A stretch of 64,000 bases of DNA from Bacillus benzoevorans (GCF_014207535.1 NZ_JACHGK010000001.1:124001-188000), one strand, 5' to 3'; shown: positions 25,077-33,636, counted from the stretch's first letter. Program-made: numbers and translations. Notes: generated by a model not told the origin, from the sequence alone.

Positions 25077-25104
25077 CTTAGTGGGGGATAAAACCCCCAC
25101 TGAG
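25077..25104. repeat. Repeat-family hairpin acting as terminator between yjbO and prpE
   Basis: CTTAGTGGGGG (25077-25087) pairs with CCCCCACTGAG (25094-25104). The text TTAGTGGGGGAT...CCCCCACT..GGAAGT is nearly the same as the hairpin at 38677-38712. It lies between convergent genes. Confidence 0.7.
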
Positions 25105-25115
25105 GGAAGTTTACC

Positions 25116-25865
25116 TTATGGAACCGCTTTGTCGAGTTCACGAAATTTCTCTGCAACATATGGCATGGTGGAAGGAACAGAAACGATCTCTAATTCCGGA
25201 AAACGAATTGCAGATAGTTTACCGCCGAAGACGGCACCCGTATCAATGTTATACGTTTTTCCTACTTTTCTTACCTCTCTTACCGGCGTATGACCATAGA
25301 CAACATATGGTTCGCCTTTATAATTTTGCGCCCAGTCCCTGCGGACAGGTGATCCATCCGGGTGTTTTTCACCAGTGATATCACCGTATAGAACAAAAGT
25401 TTTGACCCGCGAGTTTTGTTTTCCAATTAACTCTTCGCTAATACCCGCATGTGCGATTACAAGTTTTCCTTGGGCTAGAACATGATAGAGCGGGGCATTT
25501 TCATAAAGTTGAATAAATGCCTTTCTTACTTGCTGCTGTTCTTTTTTTTCCAGTGCCTCATATTCTGCTGCCGTTGTCTCTAATCCATGAGTAACCTGTA
25601 CTTTATTGCCGAGAAAATAGCGGTATAGCTTATTGCAATGGTTTCCGGGAACATAATAAGCCAAGTCTTTCTGGACCAGCCGATAGACGGTGTTCATCAT
25701 TTTGAGTGATTGGGGTCCGCGATCGGTGATATCACCGACAAATGCCAGTTTTCTTCCTGCGGGAGAAACCGGAATGTCTTGTTTCCATTGGTATCCAAGC
25801 TTGACTGTTAACTCATGAAATTCATGAAAGCATCCATGAATATCACCAATAATATCTAGCTTCAT
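25116..25865 (-). CDS. prpE: Bis(5'-nucleosyl)-tetraphosphatase PrpE
   Basis: 249 residues, metallophosphatase of the PPP family. Asymmetrical Ap4A hydrolase; in B. subtilis it also affects spore germination. Metal-site motifs are DIIGDIHGCFHEF (D8, H10), FVGDITDRGPQS, YVPGNHCNKL, and the later IAHAGIS and VYGHTPV histidines. It is convergent with yjbO and divergent from fabI. The neighbouring B. subtilis genes yjbQ and the tenA-thi cluster are missing between prpE and fabI. Confidence 0.95.
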   Translation of the reverse strand: MKLDIIGDIHGCFHEFHELTVKLGYQWKQDIPVSPAGRKLAFVGDITDRGPQSLKMMNTVYRLVQKDLAYYVPGNHCNKLYRYFLGNKVQVTHGLETTAAEYEALEKKEQQQVRKAFIQLYENAPLYHVLAQGKLVIAHAGISEELIGKQNSRVKTFVLYGDITGEKHPDGSPVRRDWAQNYKGEPYVVYGHTPVREVRKVGKTYNIDTGAVFGGKLSAIRFPELEIVSVPSTMPYVAEKFRELDKAVP

Positions 25866-26120
25866 ATTTTCTTACTCCTTTTGTTTATGATCTAAATGTA
25901 ATCATCGATTTTCTTAAATTGTAGCAAGCTTCAAAGTTTTATGATAAAAGATCATTAGACAATAGACCGTATTTCTGTTTATCATATGTATTATACTGCT
26001 TTTCTATCAATGTAAAGGGGAAATCCATGGAACATCATGCATGGTACTAGTTGATATTACCTTATTCAACAATGATTTTTTATCCATGATCCTTTCCTTT
26101 TGTACACATTTATAGTAATG

Positions 26121-26137
26121 TTGGTACTAGGTACTAA
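26121..26137 (+). promoter_or_regulatory. FapR operator upstream of fabI
   Basis: TTGGTACTAGGTACTAA, a near-palindrome close to the FapR consensus, 30 bases before the fabI start. A second partial GGTACTAG lies at 26043-26050. With the site before fabH this implies malonyl-CoA-responsive control of both loci. The rest of the 301-base prpE-fabI spacer is A+T-rich with no gene. Confidence 0.75.
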
Positions 26138-26166
26138 TATCTTGTGGTAATTTTGGGGGTAATCAA

Positions 26167-26940
26167 ATGACTTTAAGTTTAGCTGGTAAAACATTTGTCG
26201 TAATGGGAGTTGCCAATAAACGCAGTATCGCCTGGGGAATCGCGCGATCGCTTCACAATTCTGGGGCGCGTCTGATTTTTACATATGCGGGAGAGCGCTT
26301 AGAAAAAAACGTGCAAGAGCTGGCTGCTTCACTTGAAGGAAGCGATTCACTTGTCTTGCCTTGTGATGTAACAAATGATGAAGAAATTGCAAAATGCTTT
26401 AATGAAATAAAAGAAGAAGTTGGAACGATTCACGGAATCGCTCATTGCATCGCCTTTGCCAATAAAGAGGAACTAGTTGGCGAGTATTTGAACACAACTC
26501 GTGATGGTTTTCTGTTAGCACAAAATATCAGTTCTTACTCATTAACAGCGGTGGCAAAAGAAGCCCGTGCTTTAATGACAGAAGGCGGAAGTATTGTGAC
26601 ACTGACCTATCTTGGCGGTGAGCGGGTCATGCAAAATTACAATGTAATGGGAGTGGCAAAAGCCTCCCTTGATGCAAGTGTAAAATATTTAGCTGCTGAT
26701 CTAGGTAAAGACGGTATCCGCGTGAACTCGATTTCTGCAGGGCCAATCCGGACTCTTTCTGCAAAGGGCATCGGTGACTTTAATCTGATTTTAAATATTA
26801 TTGAAGAACGTGCCCCATTGCGCAGAGCCACTACTCCGGAAGAAGTTGGCGATACAGCAGTATTTTTATTCAGTGATATGGCTAGAGGAATCACTGGTGA
26901 AAACATCCATGTTGATTCTGGTTATCATATTCTTGGATAA
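26167..26940 (+). CDS. fabI: Enoyl-ACP reductase I (NADH)
   Basis: 257 residues, short-chain dehydrogenase fold. It catalyses the last reduction in each fatty-acid elongation cycle and is the triclosan target. The N-terminal GVANKRSIAWGIA is the FabI form of the cofactor loop; the catalytic Tyr158 and Lys165 are in YNVMGVAKASL; SISAGPIRTLSAKGI is the substrate loop. GGGGGTAATCAA precedes the ATG. Controlled by the FapR-like site just upstream. Syntenic with yjbW. Confidence 0.96.
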   Translation: MTLSLAGKTFVVMGVANKRSIAWGIARSLHNSGARLIFTYAGERLEKNVQELAASLEGSDSLVLPCDVTNDEEIAKCFNEIKEEVGTIHGIAHCIAFANKEELVGEYLNTTRDGFLLAQNISSYSLTAVAKEARALMTEGGSIVTLTYLGGERVMQNYNVMGVAKASLDASVKYLAADLGKDGIRVNSISAGPIRTLSAKGIGDFNLILNIIEERAPLRRATTPEEVGDTAVFLFSDMARGITGENIHVDSGYHILG

Positions 26941-26962
26941 TGATGGCAATACATGATTGGAG

Positions 26963-26996
26963 AACCCATTTTCTATTAAGGAAAATGGGTTTTTTG
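26963..26996 (+). terminator. Terminator of fabI
   Basis: AACCCATTTTC with GAAAATGGGTT (11-bp perfect stem, 7-base loop), then T residues. Confidence 0.9.
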
Positions 26997-27082
26997 ATCT
27001 TTTTTATGTATATACAGAAACATGAAGCAGCTTTTGCATATACATATAGGTGAATTGTCTAAGAAGGAGGCTTGAGACTTGA

Positions 27083-27727
27083 ATGCCAAAAAAAACACCT
27101 GAACCCCTGCTTTATATTCAGCAGCCGGAGATAGACTTTCCAGAATCGGATATGCAGGAAATTTATATGATTAAAAAAACAGAGGGAAAAAGCCAAATGA
27201 ACAATGTTGTTCAAACTCAAAAAAATGGCAGTTTAAAGGACTCCGCTCAAACTGAAACGGAAGAAGATTTTTCATTGCAAAACGAACCATTATTAGAGAA
27301 ATTAACGGGCTTCAAGCAGGATTCTTTAGATAAAACGGAGGAACTTCCGAATTTGGCTTCTCCGGAAGGGATGGATTTAGCAGATGGCCACCTTGAACTA
27401 CAGCAAATAATCGCCAATTACGAACTGGAACGGAGGTATGAAACAGAATCAAAACCGCTATCTTCGAAAAAAAGACATACGGTTTCCTTGAAACGGGTGA
27501 AAAGCTTTAAAGAAATGGACATGGAAGAAAAGTTGGAATACCTAGAGCACTTCCCAAAGCAGCTCCCGCCTGCCCCCTGCATTTTTACAACCGGTAATCG
27601 TTTCATTAGGGGCTTTTTACTTTCAAAAATGGAACATGAAATCGAAATCAAAACATTTGACGAAAAGGCGCTCCAAATTTCAATCAGTGAATTAAAAGAT
27701 ATACAAATGATTGGCGAAGAGAAATAA
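27083..27727 (+). CDS. cotO: Spore coat protein CotO
   Basis: 214 residues. CotO is a late morphogenetic protein needed for outer coat and crust organisation. Family marks: an N-terminus with LLYIQQPEID and MQEIYMIKKTEG, a long variable acidic middle, and a conserved C-terminal domain (SFKEMDMEEKLEYLEHFPKQLPPAPC, RFIRGFLLSKMEHEI, LKDIQMIGEE). The nearest good ribosome site (AAGGAGG) is 14 bases upstream of this ATG, unusually far. It lies directly after fabI, as yjbX does in B. subtilis, but the cotZYXWV genes are missing next to it. Confidence 0.88.
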   Translation: MPKKTPEPLLYIQQPEIDFPESDMQEIYMIKKTEGKSQMNNVVQTQKNGSLKDSAQTETEEDFSLQNEPLLEKLTGFKQDSLDKTEELPNLASPEGMDLADGHLELQQIIANYELERRYETESKPLSSKKRHTVSLKRVKSFKEMDMEEKLEYLEHFPKQLPPAPCIFTTGNRFIRGFLLSKMEHEIEIKTFDEKALQISISELKDIQMIGEEK

Positions 27728-27785
27728 GAGTCATCCGGGTGATCCCTTTTTATGGATGATTCAGTGATAATAAAGGGTGAGTGAG

Positions 27786-28139
27786 ATGGACGTTAGTATT
27801 TTGGATTTACTCGTTTTAGGTCTGGCATGTTTTCGTTTGACGAGACTGCTGGTTTATGATCGGATAACCACCTTCATTCGCAGCCCTTTTATGGAGGAAA
27901 TGGAGGAAATAGGTGAAAGTGGTCAGAAGGAAATTTATCTTGTGCCAAAAAAAGGGGTTATAAAAGGTTTTTTTGGAGAATTATTAAGCTGCTATTGGTG
28001 CACAGGAATATGGTCAGCCATTGGAATACTCATTTTTTATTATGTGGCCCCTTTGTACGCAGTACCTGTCATAATGGTTCTGGCAGTTGCAGGGATAGGA
28101 GCGCTAATTGAAACATTCGTGCAAAAAATAATGCAGTAA
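27786..28139 (+). CDS. yjcA: DUF1360 sporulation membrane protein YjcA
   Basis: 117 residues. Two to three hydrophobic segments (LDLLVLGLACFRLTRLLVYD, IWSAIGILIFYYVAPLYAV, IMVLAVAGIGALIETF) and the DUF1360 motif LLSCYWCTGIWSA. B. subtilis YjcA is sporulation-specific. The ATG at 27786 is used, with AAAGGGTGAG upstream; an in-frame GTG nine bases earlier lacks its own site. It is in the cotO-yjcA-spoVIF order of B. subtilis, but here a spoVA-type operon is inserted before spoVIF. Confidence 0.85.
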   Translation: MDVSILDLLVLGLACFRLTRLLVYDRITTFIRSPFMEEMEEIGESGQKEIYLVPKKGVIKGFFGELLSCYWCTGIWSAIGILIFYYVAPLYAVPVIMVLAVAGIGALIETFVQKIMQ

Positions 28140-28140
28140 T

Positions 28141-28174
28141 GCGGCACCTATTCATGGGTGCCGTCTTTTTTTTT
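28141..28174 (+). terminator. Terminator of yjcA
   Basis: CGGCACC (28142-28148) with GGTGCCG (28157-28163) and a long T run. Confidence 0.88.
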
Positions 28175-28270
28175 GAAAATATGGGAATTATTGCTGTAGG
28201 GAGAAAGCGTTCATAATTTGTTTTGTTAAGCAGAAAATATAGGTACGAGTTTTCATAGGGAGGGTTGTAT

Positions 28271-28765
28271 GTGAAAAGGATGCAAATGGTGTTTTATGTT
28301 TATGTACTGCTCGGTGCTTTAGCTATTATGGCTGGCTGTAATGCCAATAATGCCAATAATGCTGAGAAAAAGGACGAGCAATTAGCACTGATTAAAAGAA
28401 CCGACCCAGATCCTGTAACATTAGTTTCTCATAATAAGGAGGAGGAACCTATTTCTGATCTGGATAAGACTGTTGAGTCCTTTAATGAAATATATGATGT
28501 TGCAGCGATAAGAGGAAAAAATGAAACACTGATTGTTTATAAAGTAAAGCATATGCACCGATTCCGCATGAAGGAAATTGAAAAGGAAATCAATTCAAAG
28601 CTGGAGAAAAGATACCCTGACGAGAATTTTGTTGTCTCCAGTGATTATAAAATATTTTTAGAAGCAGTTAAACTAGGCAATAAAATGAAAGATCCAAATT
28701 ATTCGAAGAAAAAGGCGAATGACGAATTAGATAAAATTATCAAACTAAAAGAAAAATTAACATAG
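28271..28765 (+). CDS. YhcN/YlaJ family sporulation lipoprotein
   Basis: 164 residues from GTG 28271, which has GGGAGGG 6 bases upstream; the longer frame starts at an unsupported TTG. The N-terminal signal ends in the lipobox AIMAGC, so the protein is lipid-anchored. The mature part is charged, with DLDKTVESFNEIYDVAAIRGKNETLIVYKVK like the YhcN/YlaJ spore lipoproteins. The next gene, spoVAC, starts 15 bases downstream, which suggests one forespore operon. Lipoproteins of this family accompany SpoVAC-D-E in the spoVA2-type operons linked to spore heat resistance. Confidence 0.85.
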   Translation: MKRMQMVFYVYVLLGALAIMAGCNANNANNAEKKDEQLALIKRTDPDPVTLVSHNKEEEPISDLDKTVESFNEIYDVAAIRGKNETLIVYKVKHMHRFRMKEIEKEINSKLEKRYPDENFVVSSDYKIFLEAVKLGNKMKDPNYSKKKANDELDKIIKLKEKLT

Positions 28766-28780
28766 GAAAGGGGACAAATT

Positions 28781-29260
28781 ATGGGGAATAAACAAAAGCA
28801 GACTAAAACTCCAGAACAGCAGCAATATGAACAGATGCAGCAAAAGCATGAAACAAAGCGGCCGGTATTAAAAAATTGTATAAAAGCCTTTTTTGTCGGC
28901 GGGTTTATTTGTACGATTGGACAGGCGATAAGCTATTTTTATATCTATTTTTTTAATTTTACGGAACAAACTGCGGCAAACCCAACTGTCGCTACAATGG
29001 TGTTTATTTCGATGCTGTTAACAGGCTTTGGTTTCTATGATCGTATTGGACAATTTGGCGGTGCTGGCAGTGCGGTACCTATAACCGGATTTGGTAATGC
29101 CGTGATCTCCGCGGCAATTGAACACAAAACAGAAGGATTTGTCTTAGGTGTCGGCGGCAATATGTTTAAATTAGCAGGTTCAGTGATATTATTCGGGGTT
29201 TTTTCCGCATTTGTTGTTGCCTTAATCAAAACTACTCTGCAAATACTGGGGGTTATATAA
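28781..29260 (+). CDS. spoVAC: Stage V sporulation protein AC
   Basis: 159 residues. SpoVAC is an inner-membrane, mechanosensitive-channel-like protein needed for Ca-dipicolinic acid movement in spores. The Gln/Lys-rich cytosolic N-terminus (about 1-30) precedes four hydrophobic segments, with FFVGGFICTIGQAISYF and FGFYDRIGQFGGAGSAVPITGFGNAV typical of the family. AAAGGGG precedes the ATG. The TAA stop overlaps the next ATG (TAATG), coupling it to spoVAD. Confidence 0.95.
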   Translation: MGNKQKQTKTPEQQQYEQMQQKHETKRPVLKNCIKAFFVGGFICTIGQAISYFYIYFFNFTEQTAANPTVATMVFISMLLTGFGFYDRIGQFGGAGSAVPITGFGNAVISAAIEHKTEGFVLGVGGNMFKLAGSVILFGVFSAFVVALIKTTLQILGVI

Positions 29261-30273
29261 TGCTTGTCGGTAAACAATCATGGGTATTTGAGCACCATCC
29301 CGTTATCGCCGCAACAGGTGTTACGGGCGGTCCTTTTGAAGCAAATGGCAAACTTGCTGATGACTTCGATATTCTCCACGATGATTTATGGATGGGGCTT
29401 GACTCTTATGAAAAGGCAAATAAAAAGCTGCTGGAAGAAGCAGTTCAAACCGTGATGCATAAAAAGAATTTACAAAAAGAGGATATTCAATTTTTAATTG
29501 CAGGTGATTTAATTAATCAAATTACGCCAACAAGCTTTGCCGCTCGAACGGTCCAAATTCCTTACTTTGGGATTTTTGGTGCTTGTTCCACTTCAATGGA
29601 GGGATTGGCTCTTGCTTCTTTTATCGTGAATTATGGCGGAGCGAAGAATATTATCACTGGCGCCTCAAGCCATAATGCGGCAACGGAGAAGCAGTTCCGC
29701 TATCCAACTGAATACGGAGGGCAAAAGCCGCCTACTGCGCAATGGACGGTAACCGGTGCAGGGGTGGCATTAATTACAGAGAATACGAATCAGGAAAGTC
29801 TCCCCTTTACCACATCTGCGACCATTGGCAAAGTGGTCGATATGGGATTAACCGATCCCTTTAATATGGGAGGGGCGATGGCACCAGCCGCTGCAGATAC
29901 CATTTTAGCCCATTTTAAAGATTTACAGCGTGATCCATCTTATTATGATCTGATTGTGACAGGAGATTTGGCAAGGATTGGCCGGGAAACTGTTCTGGAA
30001 TTAGTGAGAAACAGTGGGTTAACAGTGAATCCAGAGCGCTTTTTAGACTGCGGATTATTGATCTATAAGGAGGATCAGCCGGTGCAGGCTGGTGCAAGCG
30101 GTGCCGGGTGTTCCGCAACTGTTTTCTACGGCCATCTGCTTAATCAAATGAAACAGGGTGTGTTTAAAAGAATACTGGTTGTTGCGACGGGAGCTTTGTT
30201 GTCCCCCCTCAGCTTCCAGCAAAAAGAAAGCATTCCCTGCATTGCACATGCTGTTTCCATTGAAATGAAGTAA
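29260..30273 (+). CDS. spoVAD: Stage V sporulation protein AD
   Basis: 337 residues, thiolase/KAS-III-like fold. SpoVAD binds dipicolinic acid directly at the forespore inner membrane during spore core loading. Signature stretches: GKQSWVFEHHPVIAATG, LIAGDLINQITPTSF, FGIFGACSTSMEGLALAS (Cys position of thiolases) and ASGAGCSATVFYGH. Its start overlaps the spoVAC stop by one base. spoVAE follows after 12 bases. Confidence 0.95.
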   Translation: MLVGKQSWVFEHHPVIAATGVTGGPFEANGKLADDFDILHDDLWMGLDSYEKANKKLLEEAVQTVMHKKNLQKEDIQFLIAGDLINQITPTSFAARTVQIPYFGIFGACSTSMEGLALASFIVNYGGAKNIITGASSHNAATEKQFRYPTEYGGQKPPTAQWTVTGAGVALITENTNQESLPFTTSATIGKVVDMGLTDPFNMGGAMAPAAADTILAHFKDLQRDPSYYDLIVTGDLARIGRETVLELVRNSGLTVNPERFLDCGLLIYKEDQPVQAGASGAGCSATVFYGHLLNQMKQGVFKRILVVATGALLSPLSFQQKESIPCIAHAVSIEMK

Positions 30274-30285
30274 GGGGGTAGAAAA

Positions 30286-30642
30286 ATGCTGGCGATGTTT
30301 TTTTGGGCATTTGTTGTTGGAGGATTAATTTGTGTCATTGGCCAATTGTTATTTGATGTGGCAAAGCTGACTCCCGGTCACACATTAAGTTTGATGGTAG
30401 CAATAGGTGCCATACTTGATGGTGTTGGATTGTATGAACCATTGGTTGATTTTGCCGGAGCAGGTGCAACCGTTCCCATAACCAGCTTCGGAAATTCGCT
30501 CGTTCACGGGGCGCTGCAGGAAGCAGAGCAGCACGGTATCATTGGTGTGTTAACTGGAATGTTTGAAGTGACAAGCTCAGGTATTTCCGCCGCGATCGTC
30601 TTTGCCTTTATAGGAGCTTTATTATTCAGACCAAAAGGATAA
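30286..30642 (+). CDS. spoVAE: Stage V sporulation protein AE (AEb type)
   Basis: 118 residues, three to four membrane helices. SpoVAEb is the membrane partner of SpoVAC and SpoVAD; the motif FAGAGATVPITSFGNSLVHGA parallels the SpoVAC motif, showing their shared ancestry. AAGGGGGTAG precedes the ATG. No spoVAA, AB, AEa or AF is present, so this is a reduced second-type spoVA operon rather than the classical heptacistronic one. Confidence 0.94.
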   Translation: MLAMFFWAFVVGGLICVIGQLLFDVAKLTPGHTLSLMVAIGAILDGVGLYEPLVDFAGAGATVPITSFGNSLVHGALQEAEQHGIIGVLTGMFEVTSSGISAAIVFAFIGALLFRPKG

Positions 30643-30666
30643 CTTGTTGAAGAAAATATCTCTAGA

Positions 30667-30695
30667 AAATCCGCCCTATTAAAGGCGGTTTTTTG
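30667..30695 (+). terminator. Terminator of spoVAC-D-E operon
   Basis: CCGCC (30671-30675) with GGCGG (30684-30688) extended by A/T pairs across a bulge, then TTTTTT. Confidence 0.75.
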
Positions 30696-30782
30696 ATCGT
30701 TAGATGAAAAAAGCTTGCTTCACCAATTTAAGCCCATCTACATATGTTATTAGGGACTAAAAGAGAAATGAGGTGAAGGGTT

Positions 30783-30911
30783 ATGTTCGGATGCGGTGGA
30801 TTCGGCTACGGCGGCTACGGTTATGGCGGCGGCTATGGCGGCAGCACATTTGTATTAATCGTTGTGTTGTTCATTCTATTAATTATCGTTGGTGCAAGTT
30901 TCTATAACTAA
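30783..30911 (+). CDS. YjcZ family sporulation peptide
   Basis: A 42-residue peptide: a glycine/tyrosine-rich head (MFGCGGFGYGGYGYGGGYGG) and a single membrane helix (FVLIVVLFILLIIVGASF) ending YN. This is the pattern of the Bacillus YjcZ family of tiny sporulation proteins, some of which affect spore assembly or germination. GAGGTGAAGGG precedes the ATG. A strong 13-bp terminator follows at 30928. Confidence 0.88.
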   Translation: MFGCGGFGYGGYGYGGGYGGSTFVLIVVLFILLIIVGASFYN

Positions 30912-30927
30912 TTCATAAAAAGTCAGG

Positions 30928-30967
30928 AGGGGAGCAGCTCTCACTTGAGTTGCTCTCCTTCTGTTTT
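30928..30967 (+). terminator. Terminator of yjcZ-like gene
   Basis: A 13-bp uninterrupted stem (30928-30940 with 30947-30959, two G-U pairs), six-base loop, then TTCTGTTTTC. Confidence 0.85.
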
Positions 30968-31047
30968 CATCCCTGCCTGTTTCTTTTTCACGTTTTTCAT
31001 CCTGCTTCATAAAATATAGAGTAGCAAGAGGGAGGAGTCACAACAGA

Positions 31048-31302
31048 ATGGAAAATAATTTCTTTAAAAATGTAGAGAAAAAAACAGGCGTGAATATGAA
31101 GGATATATTCGAATTGGCCAATTCATTACAAAATGCCAATTTTCAAGATGAGAAAACAGTGCGTAATGTGATTCGCCGCGTATCTCAGATCGCTAATAAA
31201 CCTGTTTCCAGGGAGATGGAGGAGCAAATTGTTCAATCCATTGTAAAGGATGGAAAGCAGCTCGACTTAAATACCATTTCACGAATGATGAACAAAAAAT
31301 AA
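31048..31302 (+). CDS. spoVIF: Stage VI sporulation protein F
   Basis: 84 residues, MENNFFKNVEKKTGVNMKDIFELANSLQNANFQDEKTVRNVI and so on. I recognise it as SpoVIF (YjcC), a mother-cell regulator that supports the GerE-dependent late coat genes. Its short, helical, charged form and its position after yjcA and next to yjcD agree. GGGAGGAG precedes the ATG. A terminator follows, convergent with the helicase gene. Confidence 0.9.
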   Translation: MENNFFKNVEKKTGVNMKDIFELANSLQNANFQDEKTVRNVIRRVSQIANKPVSREMEEQIVQSIVKDGKQLDLNTISRMMNKK

Positions 31303-31310
31303 TACTCTAC

Positions 31311-31340
31311 TTGAGCTGCCTGTGATTAGGCAGCTTTCTT
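31311..31340. terminator. Terminator after spoVIF
   Basis: AGCTGCCT (31314-31321) with AGGCAGCT (31328-31335), followed by TTCTT. Confidence 0.75.
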
Positions 31341-31353
31341 GTCCATGCAGTTT

Positions 31354-33636
31354 TTAACGTATATCTGTTAAAAATCTCGATTTACGGCTTTTCTTCCCGC
31401 GCCAATGCTCCGGGATGGAGATGAACAATTCCTCCATGGCTCTTGTTACAGCAACATAAAGCAAACGTCTTTCTTCTTCGAGCGGTTCATTGCTGCCTGA
31501 ACGGAAGGATTCTAAAGCAAAATCATGCGGGATGCTGCCATCAACAGTACCAATAATATAAACGGTTTTATATTCCAGACCTTTGGCACGGTGAATGGTA
31601 CTTAAAGTCACAGCATTCTTCCTTTGTTTACTTTGCAGCTTCATTTCTTTATTCATCGCTGTCATATGGTCAGCATGTTCAAGAAAATCCTGAATGGATG
31701 CAAAGTTCGTTGCAGCTACTTTTAAGTCACGAATATCATCGGATCCCTTTTCCCACCGATTGCCTTCATTTCCTCTTTTCTTTAAAAACTCCTGAAAGCC
31801 AAGTTCTTTATCCACTTTTTCAATGGCTGAAAACGGTGAAAGCTTAGAGAGTGAGCGAATCACCGGGAGCAGTTTTTTTAGCTTGCGTTCTTGAAAAGAG
31901 AAGCCTGTTTTCGTTTTGCTTAGACTTTCAAGCAGAGTACAGTCATTTAATATACTATCCGCTTTCAGGTCACGGAGCAGCGACTGTTTAACAAATAAAG
32001 CCGGAAGAATACTGGTAATGGCCGTTTGATCTTCCTCATTTAATGCGAGCCTTAAAAAGGAAAGCATGCTTCTAACGATAAAACGTTCATAAAAAGATTC
32101 GATATCCTGCTCAATTTTGAAAGGAAGGCTGGAATGGGCTAACCGTTCAAAAACAGCCCTGCTTGCTGTATTGGTTCGAAATAATATCGCAAAATCCTCT
32201 GGTTCAGCGCCAAGGGTAATCTTCTCACCAATATCAGTGATAATCATCGTGGCTTCTTCCTCTTCATTATCTGGAAAAAAGAAAATAGGAACTTGCTCGC
32301 TGTTAAATTGGGCGTGCATCTGTTTCGGACGGCGTTTTTTATTTTGCGTAATAATTTTGTTGGCCGTTGCCACAATCTTATGAGAAGAACGATAATTTTC
32401 ATCCAATATGATAACATCCGCCTGTGGGAAGTCCTTTTCAAAATCAAGCAAATACCGCGGATCGCTGCCGCGGAAGGAATAGATCGATTGATCATCGTCC
32501 CCGACGGCACATACATTTTTTGATCGGGCTGAAAGGAGTTTTATCAGTTCATATTGTACTTTATTCACGTCCTGAAATTCATCTATTAGAAAATGATCGA
32601 ACCGCTTTTGATAATGCTCCAGCAGTTCTGGCTGCTCTTGAAATAAGGCAATGCAGCCTGTCAGCATATCATCGAAATCAAATAAGTCATGCGCTGCCTT
32701 GTGCTCTTCATACCGTTTAAACAAAAGGGCAGTCTTTTCCTCCCAATCGGATTCAGGCTTAATCTGAACGGGTGTCATTAAAGAATTTTTCCAAAATCCA
32801 ATCTGCTGCAACGCCGCATCATAGGCAAATTCTTTATCGTCCAAACCGAGTTCTTTACCGGCATCCTTTAATATTTGTCCCCGCATCCATTCTTTATTTA
32901 ATAATTTCCTGCCATCCCATTTTAGGGGATTGTGGTGGATTAGAATTCGGAAAAAGATACTATGGAAGGTACCCGTAACAAGCCGCTTGATCTGTGCTGC
33001 TGTCATATATGGATAATCTAACAGTCTTGCTTTCATTTCATTTGCGGCCTTAGCCGTGAAAGTGACCAGCATAATCCGGTTTGGTTCAATCTTTTGTTCA
33101 GCAATAAGAAAAGCCGTTCTAGCTGTTAGTACTCGTGTTTTTCCGCTTCCTGCCCCAGCGATCACAAGCATGGCACCATTAGGATGGGCGACTGCTTTTG
33201 CCTGCTTTTCGTCTAAATACACATCTGCCTTTTGCAATGCCTCAATGTAGGAAGAGTTTTGTGTGTTTATTCGGTTTTCTCTTGCAGTATAAGGGGGGAG
33301 CTGACTAATCGATTGTGTTGCGCGAAAATGATTGACCTCTTGTCTAGAGGCAGTGATTACCCTGGATTGGGGTAAATGAAAACCGTTGATATCCCGCTTA
33401 ATGTTCTCTGTAGATGGTTTGCTTAATTCAATTTCCGGGTCTGAACAGATTCGATCCCGGGATTTGACATGCTGAAAGTGGGGGGCAGAACTAATTCCTA
33501 AAATAAATCGAACCTGCTCCGAGCAGACAGGACAAGTTAATAGCCCTTTTTTTCCATCATCATGCAGCCGCTGGTAAGATGAGCGGTCTAATTTATCGAG
33601 ATGGATCCATTCGTTTCCTTTTTTTGCTGTTTTCAT
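31354..33636 (-). CDS. yjcD: UvrD/PcrA-type helicase YjcD with CoiA-like N-terminal domain
   Basis: 760 residues, superfamily 1A DNA helicase. Walker A GAGSGKT is at 161-167, DEFQDV is motif II, then GDDDQSIYSFRG (motif III), ENYRSS (motif IV), TIHRAKGLEYKTVYI (motif V) and LLYVAVTRAMEELFI (motif VI). The first 130 residues are an extension absent from PcrA and UvrD: C35-P-V-C38, H53-F-Q-H56 and C64, with exactly the CxxC-x14-HFxH spacing of the CoiA gene at 15273. It sits where yjcD lies in B. subtilis. A role in processing single-stranded or recombination DNA is an inference. Confidence 0.92.
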   Translation of the reverse strand: MKTAKKGNEWIHLDKLDRSSYQRLHDDGKKGLLTCPVCSEQVRFILGISSAPHFQHVKSRDRICSDPEIELSKPSTENIKRDINGFHLPQSRVITASRQEVNHFRATQSISQLPPYTARENRINTQNSSYIEALQKADVYLDEKQAKAVAHPNGAMLVIAGAGSGKTRVLTARTAFLIAEQKIEPNRIMLVTFTAKAANEMKARLLDYPYMTAAQIKRLVTGTFHSIFFRILIHHNPLKWDGRKLLNKEWMRGQILKDAGKELGLDDKEFAYDAALQQIGFWKNSLMTPVQIKPESDWEEKTALLFKRYEEHKAAHDLFDFDDMLTGCIALFQEQPELLEHYQKRFDHFLIDEFQDVNKVQYELIKLLSARSKNVCAVGDDDQSIYSFRGSDPRYLLDFEKDFPQADVIILDENYRSSHKIVATANKIITQNKKRRPKQMHAQFNSEQVPIFFFPDNEEEEATMIITDIGEKITLGAEPEDFAILFRTNTASRAVFERLAHSSLPFKIEQDIESFYERFIVRSMLSFLRLALNEEDQTAITSILPALFVKQSLLRDLKADSILNDCTLLESLSKTKTGFSFQERKLKKLLPVIRSLSKLSPFSAIEKVDKELGFQEFLKKRGNEGNRWEKGSDDIRDLKVAATNFASIQDFLEHADHMTAMNKEMKLQSKQRKNAVTLSTIHRAKGLEYKTVYIIGTVDGSIPHDFALESFRSGSNEPLEEERRLLYVAVTRAMEELFISIPEHWRGKKSRKSRFLTDIR

